Below are positions 22,402 through 34,680 of a stretch of DNA of 64,000 nucleotides, in pieces (position 1 is the first letter of the stretch; each line of letters starts with the position of its first letter). Made by a program: the position numbers and the translations under genes. Origin of the DNA: Chionis minor (taxonomy: Eukaryota; Chordata; Aves; Charadriiformes; Chionididae); the NCBI GenBank assembly GCA_013398295.1, contig VZSF01007907.1:986712-1050711 (forward strand), read 5' to 3'. The notes beneath the pieces were generated by a model that was given only the letters and a program-made list of their open reading frames with translations, had not been told where the DNA came from and did not search any database.

Positions 22402-23924
22402 TTATTATTAACTATCTTCAAAAGAAGAAAACACTTTTTATTTGCACACATCTGGTAATGATATTCCTGGGTCTACACAAGTGAACTAGGAGTTGCACAA
22501 GATATGTGAGTGAACTTAGTTCTGTATTTCCAAAAGAATAAGGTAAAACTTTAGAAAAGGGATGTAGTTCAGTACAGTAAAAAAAAATAATAAAAAATTA
22601 AAAATGCTACTCAAATGTTTTATTCAAGCCTTTGGAAATGAAATAGGGATTCTTGCCATCTATAGTGATTCAATAAAATAAAACAATTCGTATCAAATTA
22701 AGCATTAAACTGAAACAAAAACCCAACTCTAGTTAAGTGAAGGAATAAATAATGACAAACCTGTTTTGTTATGAAAACATATGGAAAAAACCTCATTATC
22801 TTTTATTCATAGATCTAGCAAATATGACACCCTGCATTCAGATTCGTTTCCCTGTCTCTACATTATGAGGCATGAGATTACGAGAAAGATTCACCCCGGA
22901 CAAATCACAGGCAGATTCCCAATCCACTTAAACTATTAACTCCATGGATTACATGTGTTACATGAAAAAAACTTAACAAGCAAAACTGAGTCCTCCTGAA
23001 CATAAGTACAGTATTTTTTTAAAAGTCCCAGACAGTTCTATCAGGTGGAAGAACAATTTGTCTAAGAGTATACCCATTTTGGACATAAAGGTCTTTATCC
23101 CATCTAATGACACAAATATTAGAGTAAGGTGGTACTATTATGTATAGTAAAAATGATCATCAGTCTGATTTTATACCTCTTCCAAAACTATGACGATCAT
23201 ACAGCTACCTAAGAACTTCCTCTTGGCTATCACAGTTTGGAATCTTTAATTATTTATTGGTTTTTAATGACCTATAAAACATTTAATTGACTTCATTATT
23301 TTAGATACCTATATTATATGGCTTTAGCATACCATACACTGTACGTCTACTTATCTATATGACTTATTTGTGAATTTAAGAATAATTGTGCTAGAAGCAA
23401 TACAATTATAATACAAACTGCTAATTCAACAACAACTAAATTTACATAACATGCCAACTGAATGACGTCAGGTAAATACAACTTATTTCCTCCCACCTGA
23501 GCCATGGCTCCAGTAACAGCCCACAGAGTGCATAGACTCATCAGATGTTAGTCTATTCCCACCAACTCCAAGGAGGTCACCTGCATAAAGCCCATTTCTT
23601 AGGATTTGCTAAGGCAACAAGGATTTTATCATAATATTTAGGATTAAACTGATTATCTTTAGAAATCTCCCCAAATCCTTCCAGCTAGTTACATGAGACT
23701 ATTGTTACAGTGTCTTTCCTCCATGTAGGACTACAGTAGCTTGTTTCTGGTTTTTTCAGTTTAGAAAAACCTACAGTGTTTTAGTTCATTTACTTTGCTC
23801 CTGTAATTTTAAATGAAACACTGCCTTGGGCTAAGGAACTTCTGGTAATGATAACACAAGGTTACAAAAATTAGTCCAGATAGTAGCAACCAGATTAAGA
23901 CTGTGTTAATCTAAATACCAGACC

Positions 23925-24028
23925 CCAGATTTCCACCATCACACATTTTTATATGTATTTATCTCAATGAAAACAACCAGATTTCCACCATCACACATTT
24001 TTATATGTATTTATCTCAATGAAAACAA
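23925..24028. repeat. Perfect 52-bp tandem duplication
   Basis: The 52-bp unit beginning CCAGATTTCCACCATC and ending TCAATGAAAACAA occupies 23925-23976 and is repeated without any mismatch at 23977-24028. The identity implies a recent duplication, or an assembly artefact. The flanks show no transposon ends. Confidence 0.97.
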
Positions 24029-24476
24029 ATTACTATCTTTTTTTATCACCTCCATTTTTCCTGGAGAACAGATGATAGCCAGTGTAATCAACCCTAACTT
24101 GCTATTTATACAAATCCTCCTAGAAGAATGAAAACCCTGTGATTAAAAGTATAACAGAAAAAGTATTATTTGTGTGTCCTGAACTGAGTTATAACCACTA
24201 GGCAAGTACCAAGAATATTCCTCAGCAGTCTCTATCACACCAGTGACAGGCCGTGAAGGCAGAACAACGTGGAGCTCTAGCTTGTGTTAGGTAGATGTCT
24301 GCAGTCAGGGCCATGGGGCCAGGACACAGGTATGGGAGGGGAGAGGAAGGGGAAGGTCAACCCAATGAGGACAGCTATTACTCTGAAAGAATCTTGCTAG
24401 GAACTTCTCAAACTCCTCTGTAATATGGACCTCCTCTAGCCAAACACACCGTGGTGAAGAAAGCCTTCATCTTGCA
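24029..24476. other. Non-coding DNA
   Basis: No gene or repeat is recognised between the tandem duplication and the CR1 tail. Confidence 0.6.
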
Positions 24477-24556
24477 TCACAGAATCACAGGATGTTAAGG
24501 GTTGGAAGGGGATGTCTAGATATCATCTGGTCCAACCCTCCTGCCAGAGCAGGTTC
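24477..24556 (-). mobile_element. CR1 LINE 3' terminal fragment
   Basis: TCACAGAATCACAGGATG is a diverged CR1 octamer tail read from the minus strand. It is followed by GGGTTGGAAGGGG, ATCATCTGGTCCAACCCTCC and TGCCAGAGCAGG, the standard CR1 3' UTR words. Only about 80 bp is recognisable, so this is a strongly 5'-truncated insertion of a different subfamily from the copy at 3461. Similarity fades at about 24556. Confidence 0.88.
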
Positions 24557-27500
24557 GCCTTCAGCAGGCTGCTCATCAGTGAGAACCATCCTGTGTCCTC
24601 ATCTACTGCGCTGCATAACACCCACGTGGACATTACCGCAGCCTTGGGAAAATGCACCATGTCTTAGGGAAGTGTATATGTATTTCCAATCACCTTTCAA
24701 TGAATGGCAGTAGGGATCAAAGCCAGCTGCTCATGAGTGGTGATGTCCGTTTGGAACGTTGCGAGCATTTAATCATGAACAGCCTGGGGGCCTGTTTTCA
24801 ATTTGGTTAAATTTTCTGGAGTTTGTTCAGCACGACAATATTTTTAATAGAATCCTGTAACATTACATGTATGAATGTACAAAACTGGAAATAAGAAGAT
24901 CTCAAAGTCAGACCCTAAAAGTGATGTACCATGAGAAAGTATTGGGAGTGGAGGGAAGAATTAGTTGTTCAGTATTTTCTAGCTACAGGTTATTACATTC
25001 ATGAATATGAATGATTACATTCATATACAACCTAGCACTTGAAGAAGAGCTAGACCTTCGCTGTCTGGTCCTTGAACTGAAAGAGTCCGTGAACATAAGC
25101 AAAGGCATTAGAAGCCCCTGTTGGGTGTCCCCAATATTACTTGTACCTCTCCTCCAACAGCATTTCATTTTAAACAGTTCTGAATCCTGTCAAAGGGGGC
25201 AATAGGTCATTGTGTCTTTCTAGGTTAGCCTTCAGACTAGGTCAGCCTCTGTTCGGATCATATGAGGCCCAAACATATCTGGATTCAGCAATCAGCAAAC
25301 AAAACCCACCAAGCTAAAGAACAAATACAGCAGTTTATTTGTCTGTGAAATAGAAATTGTAATGGTAAGGCTTTAGACTCTTGCAACTGAAAAGTGTGTA
25401 AAATTAAATTAACATTCCTGAGCCCAAACCACTGATTTATAACAAATTGTATATGTTTTATATAACTTTTCATAAGCTTTGATGTATTGATCTACTGTTT
25501 CTCCTGATTATATTAATATAGAATGATAATTCATTACACTAAACAAGGCAATTAAAAACTGCACCTGGAAAATGTCTTATTTACATCTCATTTTATTTTT
25601 TCTGTCTCTTTCAGTCTATTTGTTAAGCATTTTTGCTATATTATATCTTTTCTTTCTCCACAAAATATTTTAAAATGGTCCAGGAACAAACAAACAAAAG
25701 AAAACTACATGGCCAAAAAGAAACACATTTTTTAAATTTTTGACTCATCTTCAGCTAAGTTCTGGGGAATTCCAAGCACACAACAAACAGTATGCAGCAA
25801 GAGGCCCGTTGCTCAAGTTTGGCTGAAGACTACTCTTTGCCATCAACCACTTGATCTATATCTCTTTCTTTTATCATGTCTTGTCTGAATAAACAAGCTT
25901 GTCAGGAATGAAATGATTTTTGCACAAAAAATTGTACTCAAGATTTATGTTATACAGTGGCGCTTTCTTGAATGAGTCAGCTTTAGATTCTTTCTTCAAT
26001 TAGTTTACCATAAAAAAACTCCCCACTTCTTGTTGCTTTTCATGTAGTACCATGGATATCAGACTAAATTAAGTATTCTGCTCCCTGATAATAATCTATC
26101 CTTAAAGGATTAAATTATTTATTTGTAACGTCTATGATATTCTGCAGTTTTTCCTCCTAGATACTTTAAGGTCACTTTAAAAAAAGCAATGATTTAAAAA
26201 TCTTGTGCTCCTTTTCATTTGTGGCACAAGCTTACAAGGTAGCTATTTGAATTTCCTTTGTGGTTATTTCAGTGGTATTATAAAAATAAAAAGCAGCTGA
26301 CTTCTGTATTATTGTAACTGTGCTTCTCTTCATTTCTTGTAATGCCAAGTTACCAAATCGGTTGTGGTTAGTCTGAACTATTGACACGGCTTGCTTCTGA
26401 TGACTCTGTACTAGGACTTGTTATGAAACGTTTGTATTTTTCCTCTTTTAGAAAAAGAGAAAAAAAGTCTTAATTTATGTAATTTTAAAAGTTAACAATC
26501 ATAACTAAACTGATTATGGTATCTTCAGTATGGATGTATAGAACTGTCTTTTCAAGTAAAATGATATATATTTTTGTTTGCCTATTTTTCCCAAGGCATT
26601 AAAAAATAGCGATGCTAATGTTGAAATACAGGTTCTGTTTTAACTGGAGGATCTCAACATTATTTCAGAAAAGACGTTAATTTTCATTCATAAAAGGTAT
26701 TTCTTTATTAGGTATTCTAATTTTACATCCAGTCATAAAGTAAGCATGAAGAGTAGTACCTTAATTTCCTTAATGATCATAAATCATAAAAATGTTTTGT
26801 AATCTAAAAAAAGAAACATGCCATTGAAGGTAAATGTTCTTAATGAAACCTTGGTTTTGCAAGTACACTGTTTATTAACTCATGGTATCAAAGCCTGAAC
26901 AATACAGGTATTATAAAGTGAAGATCTATGTTTAGACAGGTGCAACTCTGCAATCTCACTTGTATATTGCTAAGCATATTTTAACAATTAAAGCACCGTT
27001 TGTAAAGTAATACCAAGTATTGATTTGAATATGACCAAATTTGTCACTTGGAGACATTGACACAGTCATTATAATATTGTACAACCTCATGTTCCCTTTA
27101 AAATTCATAGAAACCCTAGATTAGCAGAAACTTGCTTTTCACTATAGTAGGAACTAAATGATCCAGCACTCAAAAACCCACTCTTAGTGCATCATTCAGT
27201 ACCTGATCCTTGGGTAGGTGCTTAACTAGCTCTCTATCAGACATGGTCAAAGAACTCAAAAACATAAATAACAAAGCTGAATATTTAACCCATGCAATAT
27301 TATGCTAAACATATTCTGAGTGTGTCCCTAAATGGCAGTTACGCTCTTGAAAATATTAAATCACCATGAAGAGTGAAATATGTCAAAATTACTGGCAGCT
27401 CAAATTGAAGCCATATTAAGTTTTATTTTGTTTGCACTTAATTGGGCAGTAATTTTGAAGATTGGATTTGGTTCAATATCTTGGGAAATGGTCTTCATCT

Positions 27501-29480
27501 TTCTATGTAGTGATGAGAAACACCAAGCATAGTAAATAAATACATTTAAGAAATTTACTCTTTTTTCTGTAATATCTGACTGTGACAACTGAAATGCTTC
27601 TGAAGTGAAAAACCAAAGGAGTGACTGAAGAACAAAATACAGAGCTGCAGGTACGTGTTTCTTATTGCATTTAGGACTTATGGTTAAGTACATTTGATTA
27701 AACAGACCAGAAATGCAGAGCTCAATGTCAATTCATTCTCTTGTAAAATTATTTATTTCAGACAGTCTCCACACATTTCCTGCTCGCCCTTGTAAACACA
27801 TCATCTTTACTATCCTGATACTCAGAAACTTCTTTACGTAGCAATTCTCATGAGTAAGCTTAAACAGCTACACTAAAGATTTTTCTGCAAAAAGGAGCTT
27901 TATTATATACAATTGCTTCAAAATACCATTCTGCCAGAAACTTAAAACTCTGCTTCGTGAGATTTAGAATAGTTTACATTCTACTGATGAAGCCAATAGC
28001 TTCCTAAAGCTTTTAATAGTAGTTGCAATTGAAGCAGAGTCTCCAGGGCTCAGTTTTCAGGCTACGAAAGCAATAGGGCTTTTTTGTCTGGATTTTTAAA
28101 GATACTCAGGCATTGGTAGCCAAGATAATTTCAGTAACAAAGTTCTGTTTTCAAAAATGACACACACACAGAAATGAAAAAGATGTAAAAAATGACACAA
28201 GCCTAACCTCACTGGATGTTACAAATTTTCACTGCTAAAATTCTGTGTAAAAAGTTAGCAAGGCTGGAAAAAAGCAGGACTAAATGCTTTCAAAACATGA
28301 CAGCTTACTTCAGAGAAGAGATTACAGTATGTGAACAAAACAGTTCAGATGATATGGCTTAAGAGGTCGTCTGTCCACAACAAACCAAATAGCTACACAG
28401 AACAAAACTTCTGCATGCACATATATTGAAGAAAATAATTGTGTTGAAGATGCCTTGATTTAGTGCCTATGCTTCTCTGTCCCCTTGATAATTTTCTCTT
28501 TTATTTTCTATACTTCTTAATAAACGCAGACCTTGTGGAAGTAGCGATTGCTGTTTGGTTATGTATTTTACTGGTGTACTGTAGGCAAGCACAGAAAGCT
28601 ACAGAGACAGGGGATGTCTTTATAGTCACTGGGTACCCAGAAGCTTAGCTCCCCTCAGTTTCCAAAATCTGTGCTACTGAGAAGGATTTTTTTCTCAAGC
28701 ATCCTACTAAGTAGACTTCACTGGCATCTTCGCAATTCTAACTCTAAAATTTTAGATGACATATATCTTTTTGCTAACACCGACTTATCACAGGGTAGTC
28801 AAATAGGTTTAGTACCTCATCTGAGGGGCTAAACATCTTAGGGCTAAACACACTGATCTTGCCAAATCCACGAGAGCTGCCTATTATTTTTCATACAGCA
28901 ATGACGAGAGGTCCAAATCAAAGGTCAAGGTCCATGAGGAAATACAGTCATTGCATTTAATGAAAAAACATAGTCCCAGTCCCAAAAGGTAATACAGTAT
29001 TTTTCAAAACAAAGGAGTAGTGAATCATACTAATCTGAGTAAATCTTAATGTAAACTAATTCAAAGAAGCCAGTGTACACATAGGCAAATACAATTTCAA
29101 GGCAGAAAGAATTTCTTTCATTAGCTCAACTGATGCAGGTAGAGAGAAAAGGCACGCTTTTAGATATACATGCTCTTATTTCACCTACACACAGACATGC
29201 CTACCACAGGGCAAGGCAATGGTAATTTATCAGGGATCTGCTCTACAGACATGGGACAGATGGAGCATGGCACAGTAGGAAGTTGCCAGTGGAGAAAGTG
29301 GGTGACCATGAGAGTTCAGAGCTCGCCTGCTGCACAGGATTGCCATCCAGTTGCTCATGGCAGAGTACGCTTCAGGCAAATGAAGTTGTTTTTTGATTAC
29401 AGAAACGACATCAAATGTATTCTAAGCACTATCTTGCATGTGCCCATTAAACTGAAAGAGGTGACACATGGCGAGGTTAC
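24557..29480. other. AT-rich non-coding DNA
   Basis: No gene is recognised over about 4.9 kb. A 22-bp-period repeat of ATTACATTCAT occurs at 24992-25024. The rest is AT-rich with frequent stops on all frames. Confidence 0.6.
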
Positions 29481-29538
29481 AGGACTGCCTTGGCAGTCCT
29501 TAAAAGGTCTTATCCTCTACACACGACATCTGTAGAGG
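29481..29538. repeat. Two adjacent perfect hairpins
   Basis: AGGACTGCC (29481-29489) pairs with GGCAGTCCT (29492-29500) around TT. Thirteen bases further on, CCTCTACA (29514-29521) pairs with TGTAGAGG (29531-29538) around a 9-nt loop. Both stems are perfect (9 and 8 bp). Two such stems side by side are unusual, but no RNA family is recognised. Confidence 0.85.
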
Positions 29539-32500
29539 AAACACAATGACACACATATCAGAGGGACTAGGGTTTTTTCAACCATATTGTATTCCTCATA
29601 AACAATAGTTACTCCGGTGCCTCTAAGGCTCTCATTATGGTAATTTCTTTCCTTGGGTAAAGAGGCGACAGATCTTGGCAAGCAGATGAAACATTACAAT
29701 GTTCATTTGCTACTTTAATTGAAACTATCACATCTGATATAATTATTATTTCCTTTTCCCAATATATAACTGAAATTCAGGATCATAGGCATTGGCCTTT
29801 TTCTTTCCCAAATTTTAAAGAAACTGGACTTTTTGTGGTTTCCCACAACCACGTCGGTGGAATTCGATTAGACACAAACACTTACCACAAGTCACATTTT
29901 TATGAGACCACGAAGCTATGAGAGTATTTCTCAACCTGCTTAATGTAGCAACTGTTAACCAGCAAAAAAAAAGATAGCTGTTGAGATACAGCTGTGGTTG
30001 GAAAAATGACTAGGTAAAAACACCAGTATTTTTTTCAGCAGTTTTACTCTCTGAATGAGTTCACAATCTGTTGAGTTTTGCAGCAAAACTACAATCTTTT
30101 TACTGCACTTTATTCATTGGTGCTGCAGCATCAGCATCCGCACAGGCGTGACAGACAGGGAGCAGTCACTATTATCACCTCACATTTTAACAAGTAGGTG
30201 GCAACCATCCCCCAATATGTCTTTGAACTAGGAAACATGAAGGTGAGGAGAGTGCTTTTAAGTGTTATTATCTTCTCTGCTACATCCCACAGAAACACTT
30301 AAGATGAAATGAGAATCTCCACAGGAAGGGTGTAGTAAAACGCAAGAATAGCTTTTTTGTTTATCAACTGACTATGCTATTTCCTAAATAAGTACGAGTT
30401 GGCCATTCTGAATTTTCAGAATACAGTTTTTTTACATTTACAACCACCATTGCAAAACTGACGTACTCATAGAATGTCACAGCTTTCCTTGGTGATGTTT
30501 TCACGCTATGAATAAATGTTTTATGGAAAGAGATTGCTCAGCTTTTTTGGTAGTACTTTTCAAAATATTCCACTTGACCATGAGTAATTCAGAGCAGACT
30601 AAACAATGATAAACTACTTCCATTTGTGTTCATTCATTTTCTAAAGGTAACTTAAATTTCATTTGTAGTATTTTTCATCAGTTTTTCTCCTCCTTGGACT
30701 CCCAATCTGATTTGCTGACAGGTCAGTGATCTGCTTTTAAATGCTAACTAGAATGACAATACACATACACTCCCCTTTCCTGCCTTTTCAAATTTTACTT
30801 TATTAGGCTAGCTTCAGATGTCTTTCTCTCTCTTTTGGCTGTCACTGAGACAGACTGGGAGTGTAAATCTGGCAAATGTTCAGGCTGCGCAGGTAAACTT
30901 TTAAAGCTGAAGTTCTATGAATAACATAGGAACATTCAATTTAATGAGAAATGTCAACATAAAAAATGGTAGTTAAATGACACTTTTATTTTTTACACGA
31001 AAATTAACTTACAGATCTCAGTTTTTCAGAGATCAAGGAAGTCTAATGCTTCACAAGCTTAAAAAAAGTAGGTGCATAGAGATGAAGGGAAATCTGATTT
31101 GCCTGTTGTTAGTCATCTTGTGCCTTTTTTTCATGCATCTTTCAATGCAAAGCACTGGCCTCCCAGTATGGCTCCTTATATGCTTTCTAAATATGCAGCA
31201 GGATTAGATAGCCAGGATAAGTGCCTTTAAAGATTTTAAACACTACCGTGATGGTGAGGGGCTCACCAAATTTACAAATCTGAATTATTTTCAACTCAGC
31301 TTTTTACTATGTGATAATATCTGCAGATTGACTGGGAAATCCACTGTGGCAGATGCGATGCACACAGACAGGATGAATTGCTTCCTCTTCCAGGCAGTTC
31401 ATGGTTGCAATTTGACATTAATGGATGGTCTTTCTGGTCCTTGTGAAAAAAGCAGCAGCCCAAATGAAATACGCATTAAAATTTCAACAGCTATGTAAAT
31501 GAAAACATTCCTCCATAATATTTACTGTCATTGCTATATTATTTAAACATTTTGTTTACTACTTGATTTGACTTTTAAGGCTATACCTTTTCTCCTCAGG
31601 GTTAAGAACTACACACATTTTCTCCCAACAGTTTGGGCACAAAGCATTATGTTCCACTAGTCCTTATGAATATTACATATCCACATGGGATTTTCTTTCC
31701 TTCACTTATATTTCCCTCGGTCCCTTGCGGCAGATAATCTTAAATAAATTTGGATAGAAAGCTGGGAATGAATAATAATACTTTTGTTGAGTAGAGCAAG
31801 ACTTCCTTAAAAAAGGCAAAACAAACCGTGCCCCTGTATTTTGTTCCTGTAGCTGCACAGTGCAGTTCGGACAAGGTCACCCTGGAATTTCTCCCTCTGC
31901 AAAGTGACACCAATAAGGAAATGACAGGAATAAGGAAAATGCCAGTAAAGCAGCCATCCAGCTTTTTGGTTTTTAGATGATCTGCCTACCCTGAAAGGAT
32001 GGATCTTTCTCTTTGCTTTTCTGTAGCAGCACCAATCAAAAACAAGTATATGAGACATACACCTGTATATTAAAATGGCAATTTATGTATACGATTGTAA
32101 AAAAAAAAGTTAGCCAAATACCTGTGAAAGCATCAGCTGAACTCAATGTACTTAAAGATGTTACAATAGCTGCCGTTTATAGCATCCTATAATCCAGTTC
32201 CTAATCTATGAAATATTTAGTCTACTAATAAGATCTCAAGGCCACAGTTATCTATTAATTAATTCATTTTAATATGTTGATTTGTGAGATAAGGAAAAAA
32301 ACCCCATTGCTTGCTTGTCTCATGTGATACCAGAAGCTTAATTAACGTTCTTTAAATATAAAATCCATTGGATGCCATAAAAACTGCCAGGTGTACAAGT
32401 CATTATCTCAGGGGTTAAAAAGACACATTTTACTGACCATAAAAGCTAAATATGTACAATACCAGCACCAATAAACTTTTCGGTTAACCTGAAAATGCAC

Positions 32501-32739
32501 AGTGCTTATTAAAGGTAAGCACAATGAAAGTATTATCTAGGACATTTTTTCTTCTAATGAACAAAAATGTAAAATTAACTGCAAGGGAGCTCACAGTATT
32601 GACTGAGCATAAACAACTGGAGACTGCGGCTACTGCGTAAGTACATACATTGTGGAACAGTCGGTTTAAATAACCCACCAGTTTATCAGTTCTTCTAGAG
32701 CAATCTTACTTAACAACTATTAAGGAAAAATATCCTGGG
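29539..32739. other. AT-rich non-coding DNA
   Basis: No gene, known repeat or structured element is recognised. Frames are at most about 83 codons and show no motif. Confidence 0.6.
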
Positions 32740-32781
32740 TGGTATCCCAGTCCTTTTAGTAAAAGGCAGCTTGGGATACCA
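32740..32781. repeat. Compact 42-nt imperfect hairpin
   Basis: TGGTATCCCA (32740-32749) is the exact reverse complement of TGGGATACCA (32772-32781). Nested inside, CCTTTT (32752-32757) pairs with AAAAGG (32761-32766) across a 3-nt loop. The internal loop is asymmetric (2 and 5 nt). Sixteen base pairs in 42 nt is far better than the surroundings. It is shorter than a typical pre-miRNA, and no small-RNA or transposon family is recognised. Confidence 0.85.
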
Positions 32782-33799
32782 AGTGAAGAATGATGGGAAG
32801 AACTCAAAGTCTCTTAGTAAAGGCAATAAGTCTAAAGCAATTATACCTGCTACGGAAACACTCTATTGATTTGGCCATTTAAGTCTGATAAATGGATGTC
32901 ATATAGCAGAAACCATAAGAAGAAAGAAGCTCATAATCTTGGCACTGAATCTTAATTTATTGCAAGAATGTCAAACTCAGTATTTTTAAAAAATATTGGT
33001 ATTTGTGTTAATGCAGGCTGCTTTCAAATGACACCCTCCTCTCCTCAGCATGGCAAAATGTCACAAGCATTAATATTTCATTATAAACTGCTTCTTCCAT
33101 CACAGAAGTTGAAATATATCCCACACAATTGTCTGCAATCCAGAACACAGAAATAATACTTGTTCTGCTTATCAATAAAGATTATTTCAGAATTTTTCAT
33201 GTCATCTGCTGACAACAACATCCACATGCCATTAGTATTTTCACATCTTTGGTTTACGTCTCCCTCTGTGATTTACTATATACAATTTACACGTTCAAAG
33301 CACCACAGCACAGAACTGATAATGAAAATGGTCTGCATGTAGTAGAAACTTGTTCCCAGCTTTAACAGTCTAATGAAATACTATGCCTTATTGTTGGTTT
33401 AAGTAGTTAATACCTGTAAGGACCATTTTAAAATATATATACTGAAACTGCTATTGGATAGTGTTGCATGCTTTATGAATTGTTACAAATTCCGTGAAGA
33501 ACTTCAGGGACAGCAGTTTGCAAGACCAGAATAAGGAATAAATTCATAAACCTTGATTAGAAAAGGAGATTTACTCCCCCAAAAGACACTAGACAGTTTC
33601 TGGATCATCAGTAGACAAGCTTGGGATGGAAAAGATGGGAAAGCGTGCTGAAACAGAACACTTCAATAAATTAGCTAAAGGTAGAGTTCTACATCTATGT
33701 AAACTTCTGGTTCAGCTGTTAATTTAACTACATCCCAAAACATCCACTAAAGGTTTTGCATTCACATAATGGCCCTGAATGAGGAATAGCTCACATTAA
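32782..33799. other. AT-rich non-coding DNA
   Basis: No gene is recognised. The right end may include unrecognisable upstream sequence of the old LINE that becomes readable at about 33800. Confidence 0.5.
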
Positions 33800-34680
33800 C
33801 TAGGTGTTTCCAGTGCCCTTTTCCAGGAATCAGTACTAGAATTGACACCATTCAATCATTTTCCTCAGTGACCTGAATGACATTTTCTGACAAAACCAGA
33901 GAATTCCACAAAGACTGGTGAAAAGTGTGGTGAGGACTGAGGAGCTCAGACCTCGGGGCGGCATGGTACGCTGATGCTGACTCAGCAATGCTGCTTTTAG
34001 ACTGAGGTGGCTCACGAGGCTCCCGCTTGGGGTTGTCTAATGCAGACACAGCTGAAGAGTAGCTGGACCTCTGATACAGAAATGACTGCAGAGCAATCTG
34101 GCTTGTATCATAAACCGAGCCCTCTCAGACAAAGTGTATTTTAAAACATAGAAAACATTTAGAGACAGACCATGCAGGCCAGGTCTTCAAAACAGGAGAC
34201 TGTAAAGTCATGGTTCTAAAAAATTACACTGGATAAAACAATGTTGCGCCAATATTCAGTGTTGTGCAGTGGCAAAAAGGACGTATAGTCATAGACAAGT
34301 AACTGTACTTATGTAGATGCTGTTGGAATACCACATAGCATTCTGGTGCTCATATTTTCAAGAGATACTGGAAAAACTGGAGAGGGTAAGGAAAAGAAAC
34401 ATAGCATCAAGATTTGGAAGAAACGCCTTACTGTGAAAGGCATAAACCGCTGAATGCTGGACTCTAAAGAAAGCTTATCTAGCAAAACAAAGTGCAATAT
34501 GTATGTGAAAGCTGAAGCCAGATTAATTCAAATTGGAAATAAACCACGAATTTTTAGTAGTGAACGTCACTGAAATAAACTGCCAAGGCAAATGGCAGAT
34601 TCTTCTGATGTCTTCCAACCACCAAAAGAGGTCCTGCACTTTCTGGAGGACCAAGTTTGAGATCAATCCTGTGGTACAGG
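33800..34680 (+). mobile_element. Ancient CR1-clade LINE remnant
   Basis: An old non-LTR retrotransposon is recognisable only from protein-level motifs in shifting frames. At 33830-33881 the text reads as a decayed SVLGPxLFN block, then FLSDLND at 33861-33881, the reverse-transcriptase palm segment. At 34320-34400 one frame gives LLEYHIAFWCSYFQEILEKL followed by ERVRKR. This matches the C-terminal block of CR1-type ORF2 (family pattern LEYCVQFW ... LLERVQRR). At 34562-34620 a third frame gives ERH, stop, NKLPRQMADSSDVF, matching EHWNRLPREVVxSPSLExF. Blocks are in the right order and spacing, but the part around 33900-34300 holds a large unreadable section. Frameshifts and stops show long decay. 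Edges are approximate, and the exact clade (old CR1 or L3) cannot be fixed. Confidence 0.75.

Larger units (their letters stand above)
20302..23924. other. Non-coding DNA, GC-richer at left end
   Basis: About 20380-20765 is clearly more GC-rich than its surroundings and contains a perfect hairpin (20646-20669) and a consensus donor at 20760, but no convincing gene. From 20800 to 23924 the DNA is AT-rich with only short frames and one small hairpin (22378-22401). Confidence 0.55.

Noticed and set aside
29170..29535. 121-codon plus-strand frame
   Set aside because: No recognisable domain. It ends inside the paired hairpins, and its composition matches the local base composition.
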